Assembly: GCF_963678635.1 (NCBI RefSeq)
Contig: NC_087062.1
Location: 73,127,345 to 73,191,344 of the forward strand
Reading direction: 5' to 3'
Length of the DNA stretch: 64,000 bases
DNA from: Symsagittifera roscoffensis
Lineage: Eukaryota > Xenacoelomorpha > Acoela > Convolutidae
Under the pieces are notes generated by a model that worked only from the letters and a program-made list of their open reading frames with translations, was not told the DNA's origin and ran no database searches. Below are positions 20,050 through 28,834 of the stretch, one piece after another (the stretch's first letter is position 1; the number at the start of each line of letters is the position of its first letter). Position numbers and translations under genes: made by a program.

Positions 20050-22239
20050 CTATTTCTTTAATAGTTTCTTGGTTCCTTTTGGTGGAACCACTTCCTGGAA
20101 CACCCAGACGTAATCGCCAACTGAGTAGGCTTTTGCATCGGCTGTCCTTTTATCAAACCTCCTTTTTTGTCTAATCTGCGCCTGTTGCGTATCCCTCCTG
20201 CATAAGTCATTGAGGTCCTGTTGTCTTCTAATAACGTCCCGCACGTACGTTTGCGGTGCTGTCCTCTTCCCTTCATATTCAGGGTAGAAGAACGTTAACG
20301 TGAGTGCCTTTTCGTGACCCGTCAGCATCATATGCGGACTTATTCCCGTGGTGGAATGCTCCGTGCTGTTGTAAGCACCCATCACTTGCGGCAAGTGCTT
20401 GTCCCAGTCATCCATATAGCGTGAGCAGTAGACTCTCAACATGGATACTAGTGTGCGATTCTGCCACTCGACTAGGCCATTCGTTTGCGGGTGATAAGTG
20501 GTCGAGCGGGCCTGCGCTACCTGCGACCTTTTCATTAACTCTTTGGTGAGATCACCTACGAATGCTTTGCCATTGTCCGATTGGAACGTGATGGGGCAGC
20601 CATGCCTTGCTATCCACACGTTTATCAAATGATCGCATGTTTCTTCTGCCGATGCTGTCATGCAGGGTGCTGCCTCCGCATACTTTGTAAAATGGTCGAT
20701 CATTACCAGCACCTGATTATAGCCCGTTGCTGTCATGCAGATTTTCTGATGATCAATTTGCACCACTTCGTTGAAACCTGACGATTCTATTGACTGTAGG
20801 GGGAACCTTAGTTTCCTGGGATCCTTTGCCTGTTGACAAGACAGGCATGGGGCTATCCATTTCTCACAAGCCTTCTTCAATCCCGGCCATTCGAATCGTT
20901 TTTGTATCCTGTTATACACTTTGTCCACGCCTTGATGTCCCATCTGATCATGTGAGCGAAAGAGCAATTCGGTCTGGTACAACTGTGGTAACACTATTGA
21001 ATTGTATTTATGAAGGACCTTGTCCTCCTCCTTGCGCTTACAGGCTACGATTCCGTCCTTATTCAGGTACAACAAGTCTTTCCTCTTCAGGTAAAACTGC
21101 TTCAGGATTTTGTAGCTGTCTTCTTCCAAGTCTCCCTTGTCAGGTGCTCCATTCTCGATCCATCTTTTCAGACTGCTCGTCATTCTATCATTTCGTTGAG
21201 CCCTCAGGAGATCCGACAGCCTGTACCTGGCTTTCAAATACGTCTTCACCACGTTCATTTGCCCATTCATTATCTCCGGAGCATGAGCATCGTCCATCAA
21301 CTTGACACACCATATCTTTTTCAAAGGAGTCGCTTCTTGCACAGATGGTTCCAGATTGGTACGGACGACCGTACCATGTGGCAGCAATCTGGTTGGGCGT
21401 TTTGAAACTGCTATCAGCTCGAGCTCGTCTGCGGCATTATCTACCACAGTGCCCTCTTCATCTGAGGTGTATCTGTCCCTGTCTGGATCCTGGTGTGTTT
21501 CTCGGTCCAGCCCACGCTGCTTCCAGTCTACCAATAAGGAGTGGATTGCGATCTCTGACACATCGGAATTGGAAGTTGTTTCAGACGCGTTGTCCCAGGA
21601 CTGGGGTCCCGAGTCAACACTTGAGTCAACTGATTCTCCAACATCATGTCCCAAGTTGTCTGAGATGTTTCTCGACTCCCCGGACAAAACTCTGTCCATT
21701 GGTTGCTTTGAACCCGACTCCCCGGACAAAATTCTGCCCCTAGGTGGTCTAGTCAACCTCTCCCCGGACAAGTTGTCCTGCACGGGCTCAAAGGTGTCTG
21801 ACTCCTCAGACAAGTCGTCCTTGACTGGCTCGAAGGTGTCAGACTCCCCGGACATTGTCTCGTCCACGGACGAACAATCTGGGCTTGGCTCGTATTCCTC
21901 TTTTGCATCCGTGAAGTGCACTCTCCTCGTGAAGCTAGATTTCGACCTGATCCTGACTTCCTCAGTAGCTTGGTTCTGATTCAATGTTCCATATTCAGTG
22001 AACGAAGTTCTCAACAAGACTTCTTTCGGCATCGAGGTCACCAGCTGGTTGACGATCGACCTGCAATCCCGTTCAACGCCTCGGCTGCGAATGTACACTG
22101 GCCTCTTCTCTATTCTCTCGGTGACAGTCAACCTCTGCATGGTCTCCATCCATTCACGATCATGCCTATCCACTTCCCTATCCAACAAGTCACGGAGTTT
22201 TTCCATGACGTCCGGCGCCACGTTCACCGCCTTATTCAA
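20050..22239 (-). CDS. pol: Integrase with long N-terminal extension
   Basis: The frame is 729 codons and has no ATG at its start; it is reached from the RT frame by -1. Residues ~1-400 form an extension with five LSGES-like repeats. The zinc-binding HHCC motif is complete: H430, H435, C465, C468 (H-x4-H-x29-C-x2-C). The catalytic core has D496 (QIDHQ), D555 (SDNGKAF) and E591 (LVEWQN), giving exactly D-35-E. Integrase cuts target DNA and joins the LTR ends. The frame ends at a TAG where relatives have the tryptophan of the C-terminal GPF/Y-type module, so this copy would make a truncated protein unless the stop is read through. Confidence 0.95.
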   Translation of the reverse strand: MNKAVNVAPDVMEKLRDLLDREVDRHDREWMETMQRLTVTERIEKRPVYIRSRGVERDCRSIVNQLVTSMPKEVLLRTSFTEYGTLNQNQATEEVRIRSKSSFTRRVHFTDAKEEYEPSPDCSSVDETMSGESDTFEPVKDDLSEESDTFEPVQDNLSGERLTRPPRGRILSGESGSKQPMDRVLSGESRNISDNLGHDVGESVDSSVDSGPQSWDNASETTSNSDVSEIAIHSLLVDWKQRGLDRETHQDPDRDRYTSDEEGTVVDNAADELELIAVSKRPTRLLPHGTVVRTNLEPSVQEATPLKKIWCVKLMDDAHAPEIMNGQMNVVKTYLKARYRLSDLLRAQRNDRMTSSLKRWIENGAPDKGDLEEDSYKILKQFYLKRKDLLYLNKDGIVACKRKEEDKVLHKYNSIVLPQLYQTELLFRSHDQMGHQGVDKVYNRIQKRFEWPGLKKACEKWIAPCLSCQQAKDPRKLRFPLQSIESSGFNEVVQIDHQKICMTATGYNQVLVMIDHFTKYAEAAPCMTASAEETCDHLINVWIARHGCPITFQSDNGKAFVGDLTKELMKRSQVAQARSTTYHPQTNGLVEWQNRTLVSMLRVYCSRYMDDWDKHLPQVMGAYNSTEHSTTGISPHMMLTGHEKALTLTFFYPEYEGKRTAPQTYVRDVIRRQQDLNDLCRRDTQQAQIRQKRRFDKRTADAKAYSVGDYVWVFQEVVPPKGTKKLLKK

Positions 22240-22268
22240 TAAAGCGATGCTGTTTATACCCAGCCTGG

Positions 22269-24176
22269 TCAGTTCTTGCTGTACAAAGTTGGATCGGCTA
22301 GCAGATCCAACGGAACGGGTTCGCCTCTGGCTAAAAGCTTTATATCCGCGGCCGTCTCCACTAGAAGGTCAGGGTGTCCAGGTATAGGATGTCCTGATTT
22401 GTCTAACCACCTTGTAAGTGGCAGCTTATCGTAGGTTTCTTTGTCCAGAAAGGAAAACCCGTCTTTGATCTCTGATTGGTTAGCCTGCTTCTCCTCGAGG
22501 CGCTCATAAAATTCTGTCTTTTTGCTGAGGCTATCTGCGTTCTGGTGCTTGTCACGGGTGCGGTGCTCTATGATCATGTGGTATCCATCCAGGCGCACAA
22601 TCCAACGACCAATATAGCTTTGGTCCATCGAATACGTTTTCAGCCAGGCAAGGGCACGATTGTCCACTCGTAACTTGAAGGGAGCACTCCCCAGGTAGGC
22701 CCTGTATTTTTCCACAAACATGATCACAGCAAACATCTCCGCTTTTGGTGCGCCGTATTTCATCTCAGTGTCGCTCAGGACTTTAATTTCATAAGCTATC
22801 GGACGAAGAACCGATCTCCCGTTCCACTCCTGCTCTTGGTGAAGTATGCCTGATATCGCAACCACTGATGCATCCGTGTCCAGCACGAACATCCCCTTCT
22901 CCGTTGGCATGCCGAGGACCGGTGCCTCGCAAAGTTCACGTTTGATGTTTTCAAATGAGACTTGTGCCTCATCAGTCCAGGTGAACTTTTTGCCCTTGTT
23001 TCTCATCAACCTCTGCATGGGGTATATTTTGTCAGCATACCCCTTGATGAACTCCCGATAATAATTGGCGAATCCCAAAAAACTCATCAGCTGTGTGTCT
23101 GTTTTAGGTGGCTTCCAGGTCAGCACCGCTTCAACCGCTTCGGGATCTGGTCTCACTCCATGTTTGTCAACCATGCGGCCCAGATACTTTATGGAATCCC
23201 TGAGGATTTCACACTTAGAGGGTTTGCATTTCAGACCCGCCTGCTTCATGCAAGAAAACACCTCCTCCAACCTCTCTATGTGGTCTTCTAAGGTTGGTGT
23301 TGCAATCACTACATCATCGACATAACACATGATGAGATTCCCATATTTCTTAGTGACGCTCGTGAGTGCCTGAGCCATCAGTCGCTGGAATGTGGCCGTT
23401 GCGTTGCACAATCCGAATGGCATCCTCTTCCACTGGAACAGTCCCAGCTCACACGCGAAACCTGTTTTCTCTCGATCTTGCTTTCTGAGTGGCACTTGCC
23501 AGAATGATGAGCCCAAATCCAACGTCGTGAAGAACTTAGCGTCTCCCAGCTTGGATAGGCTCTCATCGATGCGGGGAATCGGGTATGCGTCCTTTATAGT
23601 CACTGCGTTCAGATAACGGAAATCACAACAAAATCTGAGTTGTCCCCCTTTCTTTTTCGCCATGACTACGCCACAAGCCCATGGGGACTTCGACGGCTCG
23701 ATCATGTCGTACTCCATTAACATCTCGATTTCCTTCCTACACGCTTCTGACTTGTTTGGGGCCATTCTTCTCGCCCCTTCCCTATGAGGTACCGAGCCCT
23801 CTTCTATCTCAATCTCGTGCTCTACAAAATTGCAACAACCTATGTCGGCATTATGTTTCGAAAAAACATCTGCGTTCCGATTTAGCACCGCCCTGAGCGA
23901 ATCTAGTTCCTTGTCAGATATTTTACCCTTCAGATGTTCTATCTCAGGTAGGACAGGCCTATTCGCTGCTAACTCTGCTTCCGTCGGCCTCTCAGGAAAG
24001 TTGGAACAACTAGACAGCCCATCATCTGTTTCCGACTTCATTGAAAACAATTTCCTAGAAGATTTCAATTCAATTACTCTTTTCATTATACATTCTTGGT
24101 TCGCATGTAATGGACATTTAGTTACATCAAACTTCTTCAAGTTCTCCACACTCAGAAAGTCTGTGTTCAGAGGCAA
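22269..24176 (-). CDS. pol: Reverse transcriptase-RNase H
   Basis: The frame is 635 codons, starting from a TTG, in the same frame as protease and separated from it by two TAG codons (24201-24203 and 24180-24182). RT motif A is LDLGSSFWQV (Asp220), and the active-site box is YVDD (285-288). Other Ty3/gypsy landmarks are WACGVVMAKKK, the MPFGLCNA block and FLGFANYYREFI. RNase H follows with DTDAS (433-437), a KAEMFAV segment and RVDNRALAWL. These are the expected acidic catalytic positions. It copies element RNA into DNA in the cytoplasmic particle. Domain integrity looks good; expression needs stop bypass or splicing. Confidence 0.95.
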   Translation of the reverse strand: MPLNTDFLSVENLKKFDVTKCPLHANQECIMKRVIELKSSRKLFSMKSETDDGLSSCSNFPERPTEAELAANRPVLPEIEHLKGKISDKELDSLRAVLNRNADVFSKHNADIGCCNFVEHEIEIEEGSVPHREGARRMAPNKSEACRKEIEMLMEYDMIEPSKSPWACGVVMAKKKGGQLRFCCDFRYLNAVTIKDAYPIPRIDESLSKLGDAKFFTTLDLGSSFWQVPLRKQDREKTGFACELGLFQWKRMPFGLCNATATFQRLMAQALTSVTKKYGNLIMCYVDDVVIATPTLEDHIERLEEVFSCMKQAGLKCKPSKCEILRDSIKYLGRMVDKHGVRPDPEAVEAVLTWKPPKTDTQLMSFLGFANYYREFIKGYADKIYPMQRLMRNKGKKFTWTDEAQVSFENIKRELCEAPVLGMPTEKGMFVLDTDASVVAISGILHQEQEWNGRSVLRPIAYEIKVLSDTEMKYGAPKAEMFAVIMFVEKYRAYLGSAPFKLRVDNRALAWLKTYSMDQSYIGRWIVRLDGYHMIIEHRTRDKHQNADSLSKKTEFYERLEEKQANQSEIKDGFSFLDKETYDKLPLTRWLDKSGHPIPGHPDLLVETAADIKLLARGEPVPLDLLADPTLYSKN

Positions 24177-24200
24177 AGCCTAGCCAAGTTTCTTTCCCCT

Positions 24201-25388
24201 CTATATTGTCACTGTTGTTGCTTCTGTGTTCAATAACACACTCACACACAGTCCGCTCTGAGTGAGTGAGAAGCTTCTTCCTAAAATAGCCGAGCTTTTA
24301 CTGTTTGGATTAGGTACCAGACACACCTGTCTGTCATTGCTGAGTTCATTCAAGTTCCTCATCCTAAACGTCGCTACTACGGCTTGGTTCGGTTTTAATC
24401 TAAGTTTTCGATCCAGAAAAATCGGCACCTTGGCCTGATTAATTAAGATCTTATTAAGGGGTCTTTTCTCATACTTTCTTTCAGGATCCTTGATCCTAAT
24501 CAATCCGTCATTGAGATCAATCGTGACGTCAAAGTTGCGAACGAAATCCCTTCCTAGGATGAACTGGTCGGATTCGTCCAAATTCTCTACTACTAGGAAG
24601 CTCATCCAAAGATGTCTCCCTTCGAGCTGCAGTGAGTTGATCGGGGTTCGTCCGGCGACATAGATCGCTCCCTGATTGGCAGCTGCCAACCTGATGTTTG
24701 TCGGTATGAGATCCGACCTATCAAAACCCATGTCGGTCCAAGTTTTGACTGGCATGACACTAACCACTGCTCCCGTGTCTAGCAGTCCCTTTACTGAAAG
24801 TTGTCTGCCTTGCACGTCCAGAACGTGTGCGGCCAGATCTGCCTCGCAACCAATATGCACAGCATCTTGTTCGAGCATCGCGTTGTGTCCGATTCGTCTG
24901 ACCTTCAGCTCCTCTTGACCAATGTATATCCGGCCAACCTGATCGTTCGCATCAGTTATGTGAGCTTTCGTGTAGATATTGATGCCATCCATATTCATCA
25001 GAATCGGGTAAGGGCCATGGACATCGATATAATGTCCGTCCACTTTCATCAGCCTCGGACCTCCCGTTGTGAGCAGCGCTCGCACTGCCCTGGAGTCCAG
25101 TTTGGCATCCTTCTCCTTCAGGTAGTCGGCATAGATGTCCAGGTGGACCAGTGTAATCTCGGATGGCTCGCTCAGGTTCTTGACCACCTGGTGCCCTGCG
25201 ACTGAGATGATAGACGTTATTTTGGTCCCCGCCTTCGTCATGCCGAAAGTCTTGCCAGATATAACGTTCAGTTTTAGTCCATGTTTCTTGGGCTCTTTTT
25301 CGTCTTCTGCTCTTGTCGTCTTACTCAGGACATTAAGACTTTCCCGAAGATCTGTGCTCTCCAGCTCCGACCTTACCCATTGCTCCAT
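24201..25388 (-). CDS. pol: Retropepsin-type aspartic protease
   Basis: 395 codons from a true ATG at 25388. The active-site triad with its hydrophobic surroundings is LLDTGAVVSVMP (DTG at 204-206), followed about 90 residues later by the flap/C-terminal signature ILGRDFVRNFDV. This is the normal retrotransposon protease layout, functioning as a dimer to cut Gag-Pol. The ~200 residues before the active site are longer than usual and unrecognised. The frame is open upstream only to a TAG at 25464-25466, which lies just past the gag stop (TAA at 25469-25471), so a simple frameshift cannot join gag and protease. Confidence 0.9.
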   Translation of the reverse strand: MEQWVRSELESTDLRESLNVLSKTTRAEDEKEPKKHGLKLNVISGKTFGMTKAGTKITSIISVAGHQVVKNLSEPSEITLVHLDIYADYLKEKDAKLDSRAVRALLTTGGPRLMKVDGHYIDVHGPYPILMNMDGINIYTKAHITDANDQVGRIYIGQEELKVRRIGHNAMLEQDAVHIGCEADLAAHVLDVQGRQLSVKGLLDTGAVVSVMPVKTWTDMGFDRSDLIPTNIRLAAANQGAIYVAGRTPINSLQLEGRHLWMSFLVVENLDESDQFILGRDFVRNFDVTIDLNDGLIRIKDPERKYEKRPLNKILINQAKVPIFLDRKLRLKPNQAVVATFRMRNLNELSNDRQVCLVPNPNSKSSAILGRSFSLTQSGLCVSVLLNTEATTVTI

Positions 25389-25468
25389 TCTTTCGTGGCT
25401 AGGTCCTGTTTGACATTCTGCAGAGCTGTCCTTGCCGCCAGGCCGTAATCCACCTTGAGTGGGCTAGA

Positions 25469-26644
25469 TTACTCTGTTTCGAGGTTCGAGGCTACCACCT
25501 CGTCAGGCCATGTCTTAACCTTTTTGGTCGTGAAAGTGCTCGGTGTCGTCTCCTTTTTCCGAGATTCAGCCTCGTTCATCAGACGTGCTCGACTGGCCTT
25601 GACACCCGAAAGCGCCTCTTCGTGGCGGGGGTGTTTCGCGTCCGCTACTGCGTCCCAAAATTGAGTACAATCCGACTTGAAGTGTCCCTCCAAATTACAG
25701 AAGAAACACCTCGGACCATATTTCATGATGAGCGCTCTCACGTACTCTTCGTGATCCTCGTCGGTCGCGTCAGCGTCCTCGAGAAAGTAGCCTATGGCCT
25801 TCATGTTCTGTTTGTATGCAGAACACGCAGAAACGTTATGGTCCATCGAACCACAATTCGCACACGACCTCCTCTTGTCCATGTCATCACGAGGTTTGTA
25901 CCAACTGGAATTCGCACCAGTGTTTGTCCCGCTATAATTGCCATAATTGCTGTAACGGTTTTGCGCCCTCGGTTTTATGTGTAAATACTCGCGTGACTTC
26001 ATACGCAAGTCGTCGGGCTTGGGTACCTGGTCAAGCGACAGGGTGAAGTGAGTGGCCAACATCGTCTTCAACTCCTCGCTCCTTACTCCATCCATGAACT
26101 TCGAAGCGAGCGCCAAGTTTCGCTCGGATATTCTCTCATCCGGGTTACTTCTCCTCCTGAGCAGTTCAAGGTCATCCAAGATTTTATCTATTGATTCTTC
26201 ATCTCTCTGACGTCTCTTCTCGAACTTCACCATGGCCTGGTGCCCTTGTACTCCAGAGCCGAAACGATTCAGCAGGATGTCGAATATCTTGCGAGCGCTG
26301 TCTCTCTCATTGGCTCTTTTCGCCATTACACAATTTAATGCAGTACCCTCCAGGTTGCTCGTCAGCGCGCTGCACTCTTGTTTCTTGGAGAGATTCTCTT
26401 CCTCAAAGTGTAACTTCATCACCTCTATCCAAGTATCAATGCAGCCGTCTGACTCGTCTTTATATGACTTCGGCTTTTTCAGTGTTCTTCTTGACCTCTC
26501 TCCTCTCTCGGTTGACTTCGAGAGCTTGGTGATGAATGTTTCAAGAGATCTGTTCAGAGGCTCAAACATCGAGGCATACATCGTTGTGTCTTGTGAGACC
26601 GTAGTCAGATCTGGTACTGAACTGACTTGTGGCACGGTTGGCAA
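25469..26644 (-). CDS. gag: Gag nucleocapsid/capsid frame with two CCHC zinc knuckles
   Basis: 391 codons opening on TTG (not ATG); the same frame is open further upstream to about 26.72 kb, overlapping the end of the 487-aa ORF in -1. The middle resembles a Ty3-type Gag capsid (W-x-E-V-M-K-L-H-F-E-E-like segment, then KFEKRRQRDEES). Two knuckles follow: C-x2-C-x4-H-x4-C at 261-274 and again at 313-326. These bind RNA during packaging. The likely arrangement is one Gag made from this and the preceding frame by -1 shift or splicing; no canonical slippery heptamer is seen. Confidence 0.9.
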   Translation of the reverse strand: MPTVPQVSSVPDLTTVSQDTTMYASMFEPLNRSLETFITKLSKSTERGERSRRTLKKPKSYKDESDGCIDTWIEVMKLHFEEENLSKKQECSALTSNLEGTALNCVMAKRANERDSARKIFDILLNRFGSGVQGHQAMVKFEKRRQRDEESIDKILDDLELLRRRSNPDERISERNLALASKFMDGVRSEELKTMLATHFTLSLDQVPKPDDLRMKSREYLHIKPRAQNRYSNYGNYSGTNTGANSSWYKPRDDMDKRRSCANCGSMDHNVSACSAYKQNMKAIGYFLEDADATDEDHEEYVRALIMKYGPRCFFCNLEGHFKSDCTQFWDAVADAKHPRHEEALSGVKASRARLMNEAESRKKETTPSTFTTKKVKTWPDEVVASNLETE

Positions 26645-28068
26645 TCTTGTCTCCGGGGTGGCATCTGTCTCCGGCGGTACTGGGCCTGCGGGGCTGCCCT
26701 CGGCCGCTCCTTGTTTCTATGTTCGTAGTTCGTTCTCGAGCTTTGCTGGGCTCTGGCACTGTTGCCCGTACCATCTGCAACATTCGCATGGCGTGAGCCC
26801 TCCCTTGAGTTGGAATGCTCCTGCCAACTACTTCCGTTCAGGATCGCGTCAAGCTTCCGCATCATCAAGTCAGAGTTGGCGTCCAACCTCTTTTCCAGGC
26901 CAGTCATCGTTTGGGCATAGGTATTATCATGATCATTAAATAATCGCTCGATCTCTCTTGTCATCCTAGCCTCTCTTTCCTCTGACTCTTTCTTTGCCTG
27001 TGCCAGGCTCTCAGCCAGGCATTGATCGGTGTTGCGAATCAATTGAGCCTGATCAAACCTCGCTTGCGACTTCACGTGCGTTAGCTCATCTTTCAAACTC
27101 TCTCTACCATGGTGAGCTCTCTCGTCAACTTGATCTATCTTCTTAGTCATGTCCCGCCTCAATTCATCCAGGCCATTCATCACACCAGCAAACACATCAC
27201 TTATGTCACCAGCTGCCCCCAGTGGCGGGGTTAGCCCCAGAGAAGATGAGGTCAACTGCGGCTGCAGCCTGGTGCTTGATGACGCACCGCTTTTTTGCTT
27301 GCTCATGGACGTCATTAATCTGTCGAAGGTTGATGACGCTCCCATCGTTATCCCATCTGACATGGGCCTGGTCGGCGAGGCTGATGACGCCTTCCTGCTC
27401 TTCTCGTTCCTTGGGCACGGTGTGAAGTTCACATCCGGATGGGATGTCTCCGGGTAGTCATAACTGGAAGTTAAAACAACAGTTGGTAGTGACGCCATGC
27501 GCTCGCCGTACAAAGACTTCCAACTCTTCTTGGCCTTCGAACCCGGTTGTTCTTCACTCGGGCTTATACTCGACATCATCGCGTTGTTGCTCTGCTTGGC
27601 CAGAGATGAGTGGGTACTAGCCGAATGTGAGTATTCTCCCCTCCACCTGTGACTCTTGGTCTCCGATTTGGACATTCCCTTGAATAAGACTTCCTCTCGC
27701 GGCTCGACCTCGGAACGCTCCGAGGTCTCCTCTGTCCTCTCGACTTCCTCTCGTTCGAGGACCTCGTCTGGCTCAAAGTCGGGTCGAATGAGCGTTCGCT
27801 CCCCTTCGTCAAAGGGATCCACCAGCGTTTCGCTCGCAGGCTCGGCCTCGGCGCTCCGTCCTTGATTGCCATCAAGGTTTTTCTCGCTCCTTAGTTTCAT
27901 TTCGATCACTGAAAGATCAGGTTGACCTTTAGTCGATTCGTCTTCAGCAAACGCGTCGGAAGCGCTACTAAACGAGGTTTGACTTAGCCTAGTTTTAAAT
28001 TTCCGCGTGCTTCCTTTGCTTAGCCTGGGAATTTTAGTAGTCGATCCTAGTGAGTCCCTGCGCTGCAT
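26605..28068 (-). CDS. Gag N-terminal-like, coiled-coil protein (487 aa)
   Basis: The first ATG is at 28068 (A at -3); upstream open codons lack a start. Residues ~1-300 are charged and Ser-rich, with a run of Glu/Arg (EREEVERTEETSERSE), and look disordered. Residues ~300-410 are strongly coiled-coil (repeated charged heptads, e.g. KKIDQVDER, KESEEREARMTREIERL). The tail is Gln/Arg-rich and runs into the nucleocapsid frame. Position directly after the leader and before the zinc-knuckle frame fits an assembly or matrix part of Gag. The first ~153 codons also exist in a second copy upstream because of the 1998-bp duplication. Confidence 0.7.
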   Translation of the reverse strand: MQRRDSLGSTTKIPRLSKGSTRKFKTRLSQTSFSSASDAFAEDESTKGQPDLSVIEMKLRSEKNLDGNQGRSAEAEPASETLVDPFDEGERTLIRPDFEPDEVLEREEVERTEETSERSEVEPREEVLFKGMSKSETKSHRWRGEYSHSASTHSSLAKQSNNAMMSSISPSEEQPGSKAKKSWKSLYGERMASLPTVVLTSSYDYPETSHPDVNFTPCPRNEKSRKASSASPTRPMSDGITMGASSTFDRLMTSMSKQKSGASSSTRLQPQLTSSSLGLTPPLGAAGDISDVFAGVMNGLDELRRDMTKKIDQVDERAHHGRESLKDELTHVKSQARFDQAQLIRNTDQCLAESLAQAKKESEEREARMTREIERLFNDHDNTYAQTMTGLEKRLDANSDLMMRKLDAILNGSSWQEHSNSREGSRHANVADGTGNSARAQQSSRTNYEHRNKERPRAAPQAQYRRRQMPPRRQDCQPCHKSVQYQI

Positions 28069-28540
28069 AGTTTTTACAAAATGAAAATTATTCGTAATTT
28101 GATGGCAATGCAAACGTACCACAAACAAGATTTAGTTAAATCACTTAACTCTGCCTAGTCAATTCCGTCAGTATCAAAATGTCTCTTAGATCTCTCACGA
28201 CTAAACTAGTGACTCAGCTAAAGTTACACACAGGGTCTACCCAGTATTGATATAATGCTAACTCAACCCGGTTGTATAATATAACAGTAACTTTAAGTTT
28301 CCACAAGATATAATCGATACACAAAACACAATCGATAATCAGATAAGAATATCCTACAGGTGACAGCGACCTTTTGTCAGTATCAATTTATTGCCAGCCA
28401 CACATTTTATCAAGTCACTGCTTTGTTAAAATGAAACAATCTTTGATAAAAAGCAGTGATGATTCAGAAACAGATCAATAAAACTTAGTCTTAAAGAAAA
28501 AGACTTCCCCCAATCGGAACGATCCGAAAGAACAAAGCCC

Positions 28541-28649
28541 AGGACACAGTCTTCTCAAGTGGGTGTGTATTTGCCTAATGCACCCACCGAGGTCTTCTTT
28601 TAGGTGCCCTGCGATTGCCCGAGCTGTCCTATTAAGTGGCTCAAGGCAA
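28541..28649 (-). ncRNA. Structured leader RNA element, copy a
   Basis: Read on the element strand: a hairpin (UUGCC/GGCAA enclosing GAGC/GCUC, plus 28615-28649), then a long-range helix AGGGCAC/GUGUCCU (28604-28610 with 28541-28547) enclosing a 7-bp hairpin GUGGGUG/CACCCAC (28581-28587 with 28559-28565). The same architecture occurs ~182 bp away with different bases but kept pairing. The hairpin loop contains AGGCAA, complementary to the UUGCCU strand of the first hairpin, allowing an alternative or pseudoknot pairing. Confidence 0.7.
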
Positions 28650-28722
28650 CCTCTGATCGAAAATTTCTAAAGTCTATGAAAAAGCTCTCCCACACCGGGA
28701 CTGCTCCAAGTGCACGAGAGTA

Positions 28723-28834
28723 GGGAACAACTTTTCTTCTCAAGTGAGTGTGTATTTGCCTAATACACTCACCGAGGTAATCCTTTATTTGTTCCCGGAT
28801 TGCCCGAACTTTCCTATTAAGTAGCTCAAGGCAA
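28723..28834 (-). ncRNA. Structured leader RNA element, copy b
   Basis: Same layout as copy a: hairpin UUGCC/GGCAA with inner GAGC/GUUC (28800-28834; one G-U), enclosing helix GGGAACAA/UUGUUCCC (28789-28796 with 28723-28730), and inner hairpin GUGAGUG/CACUCAC (28766-28772 with 28744-28750). Loops are nearly identical to copy a while the stems differ with pairing kept, which points to selection on RNA structure. Confidence 0.7.

Noticed and set aside
11803-26644. Programmed -1 frameshift sites at the ORF overlaps
   Set aside because: No canonical X-XXY-YYZ heptamer found by eye in the overlaps at 26.6-26.7 or 11.8 kb, or just before the RT stop at 22.27 kb; indels or splicing are equally likely.
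9223-28000. Numerous plus-strand ORFs up to 235 aa across the element
   Set aside because: They are antisense shadows of long minus-strand frames with recognisable domains.
28541-28834. Hammerhead ribozyme in the leader
   Set aside because: I looked for CUGAUGA ... GAAA core sequences on the element strand and did not find a consistent set; the co-varying structure has a different layout.
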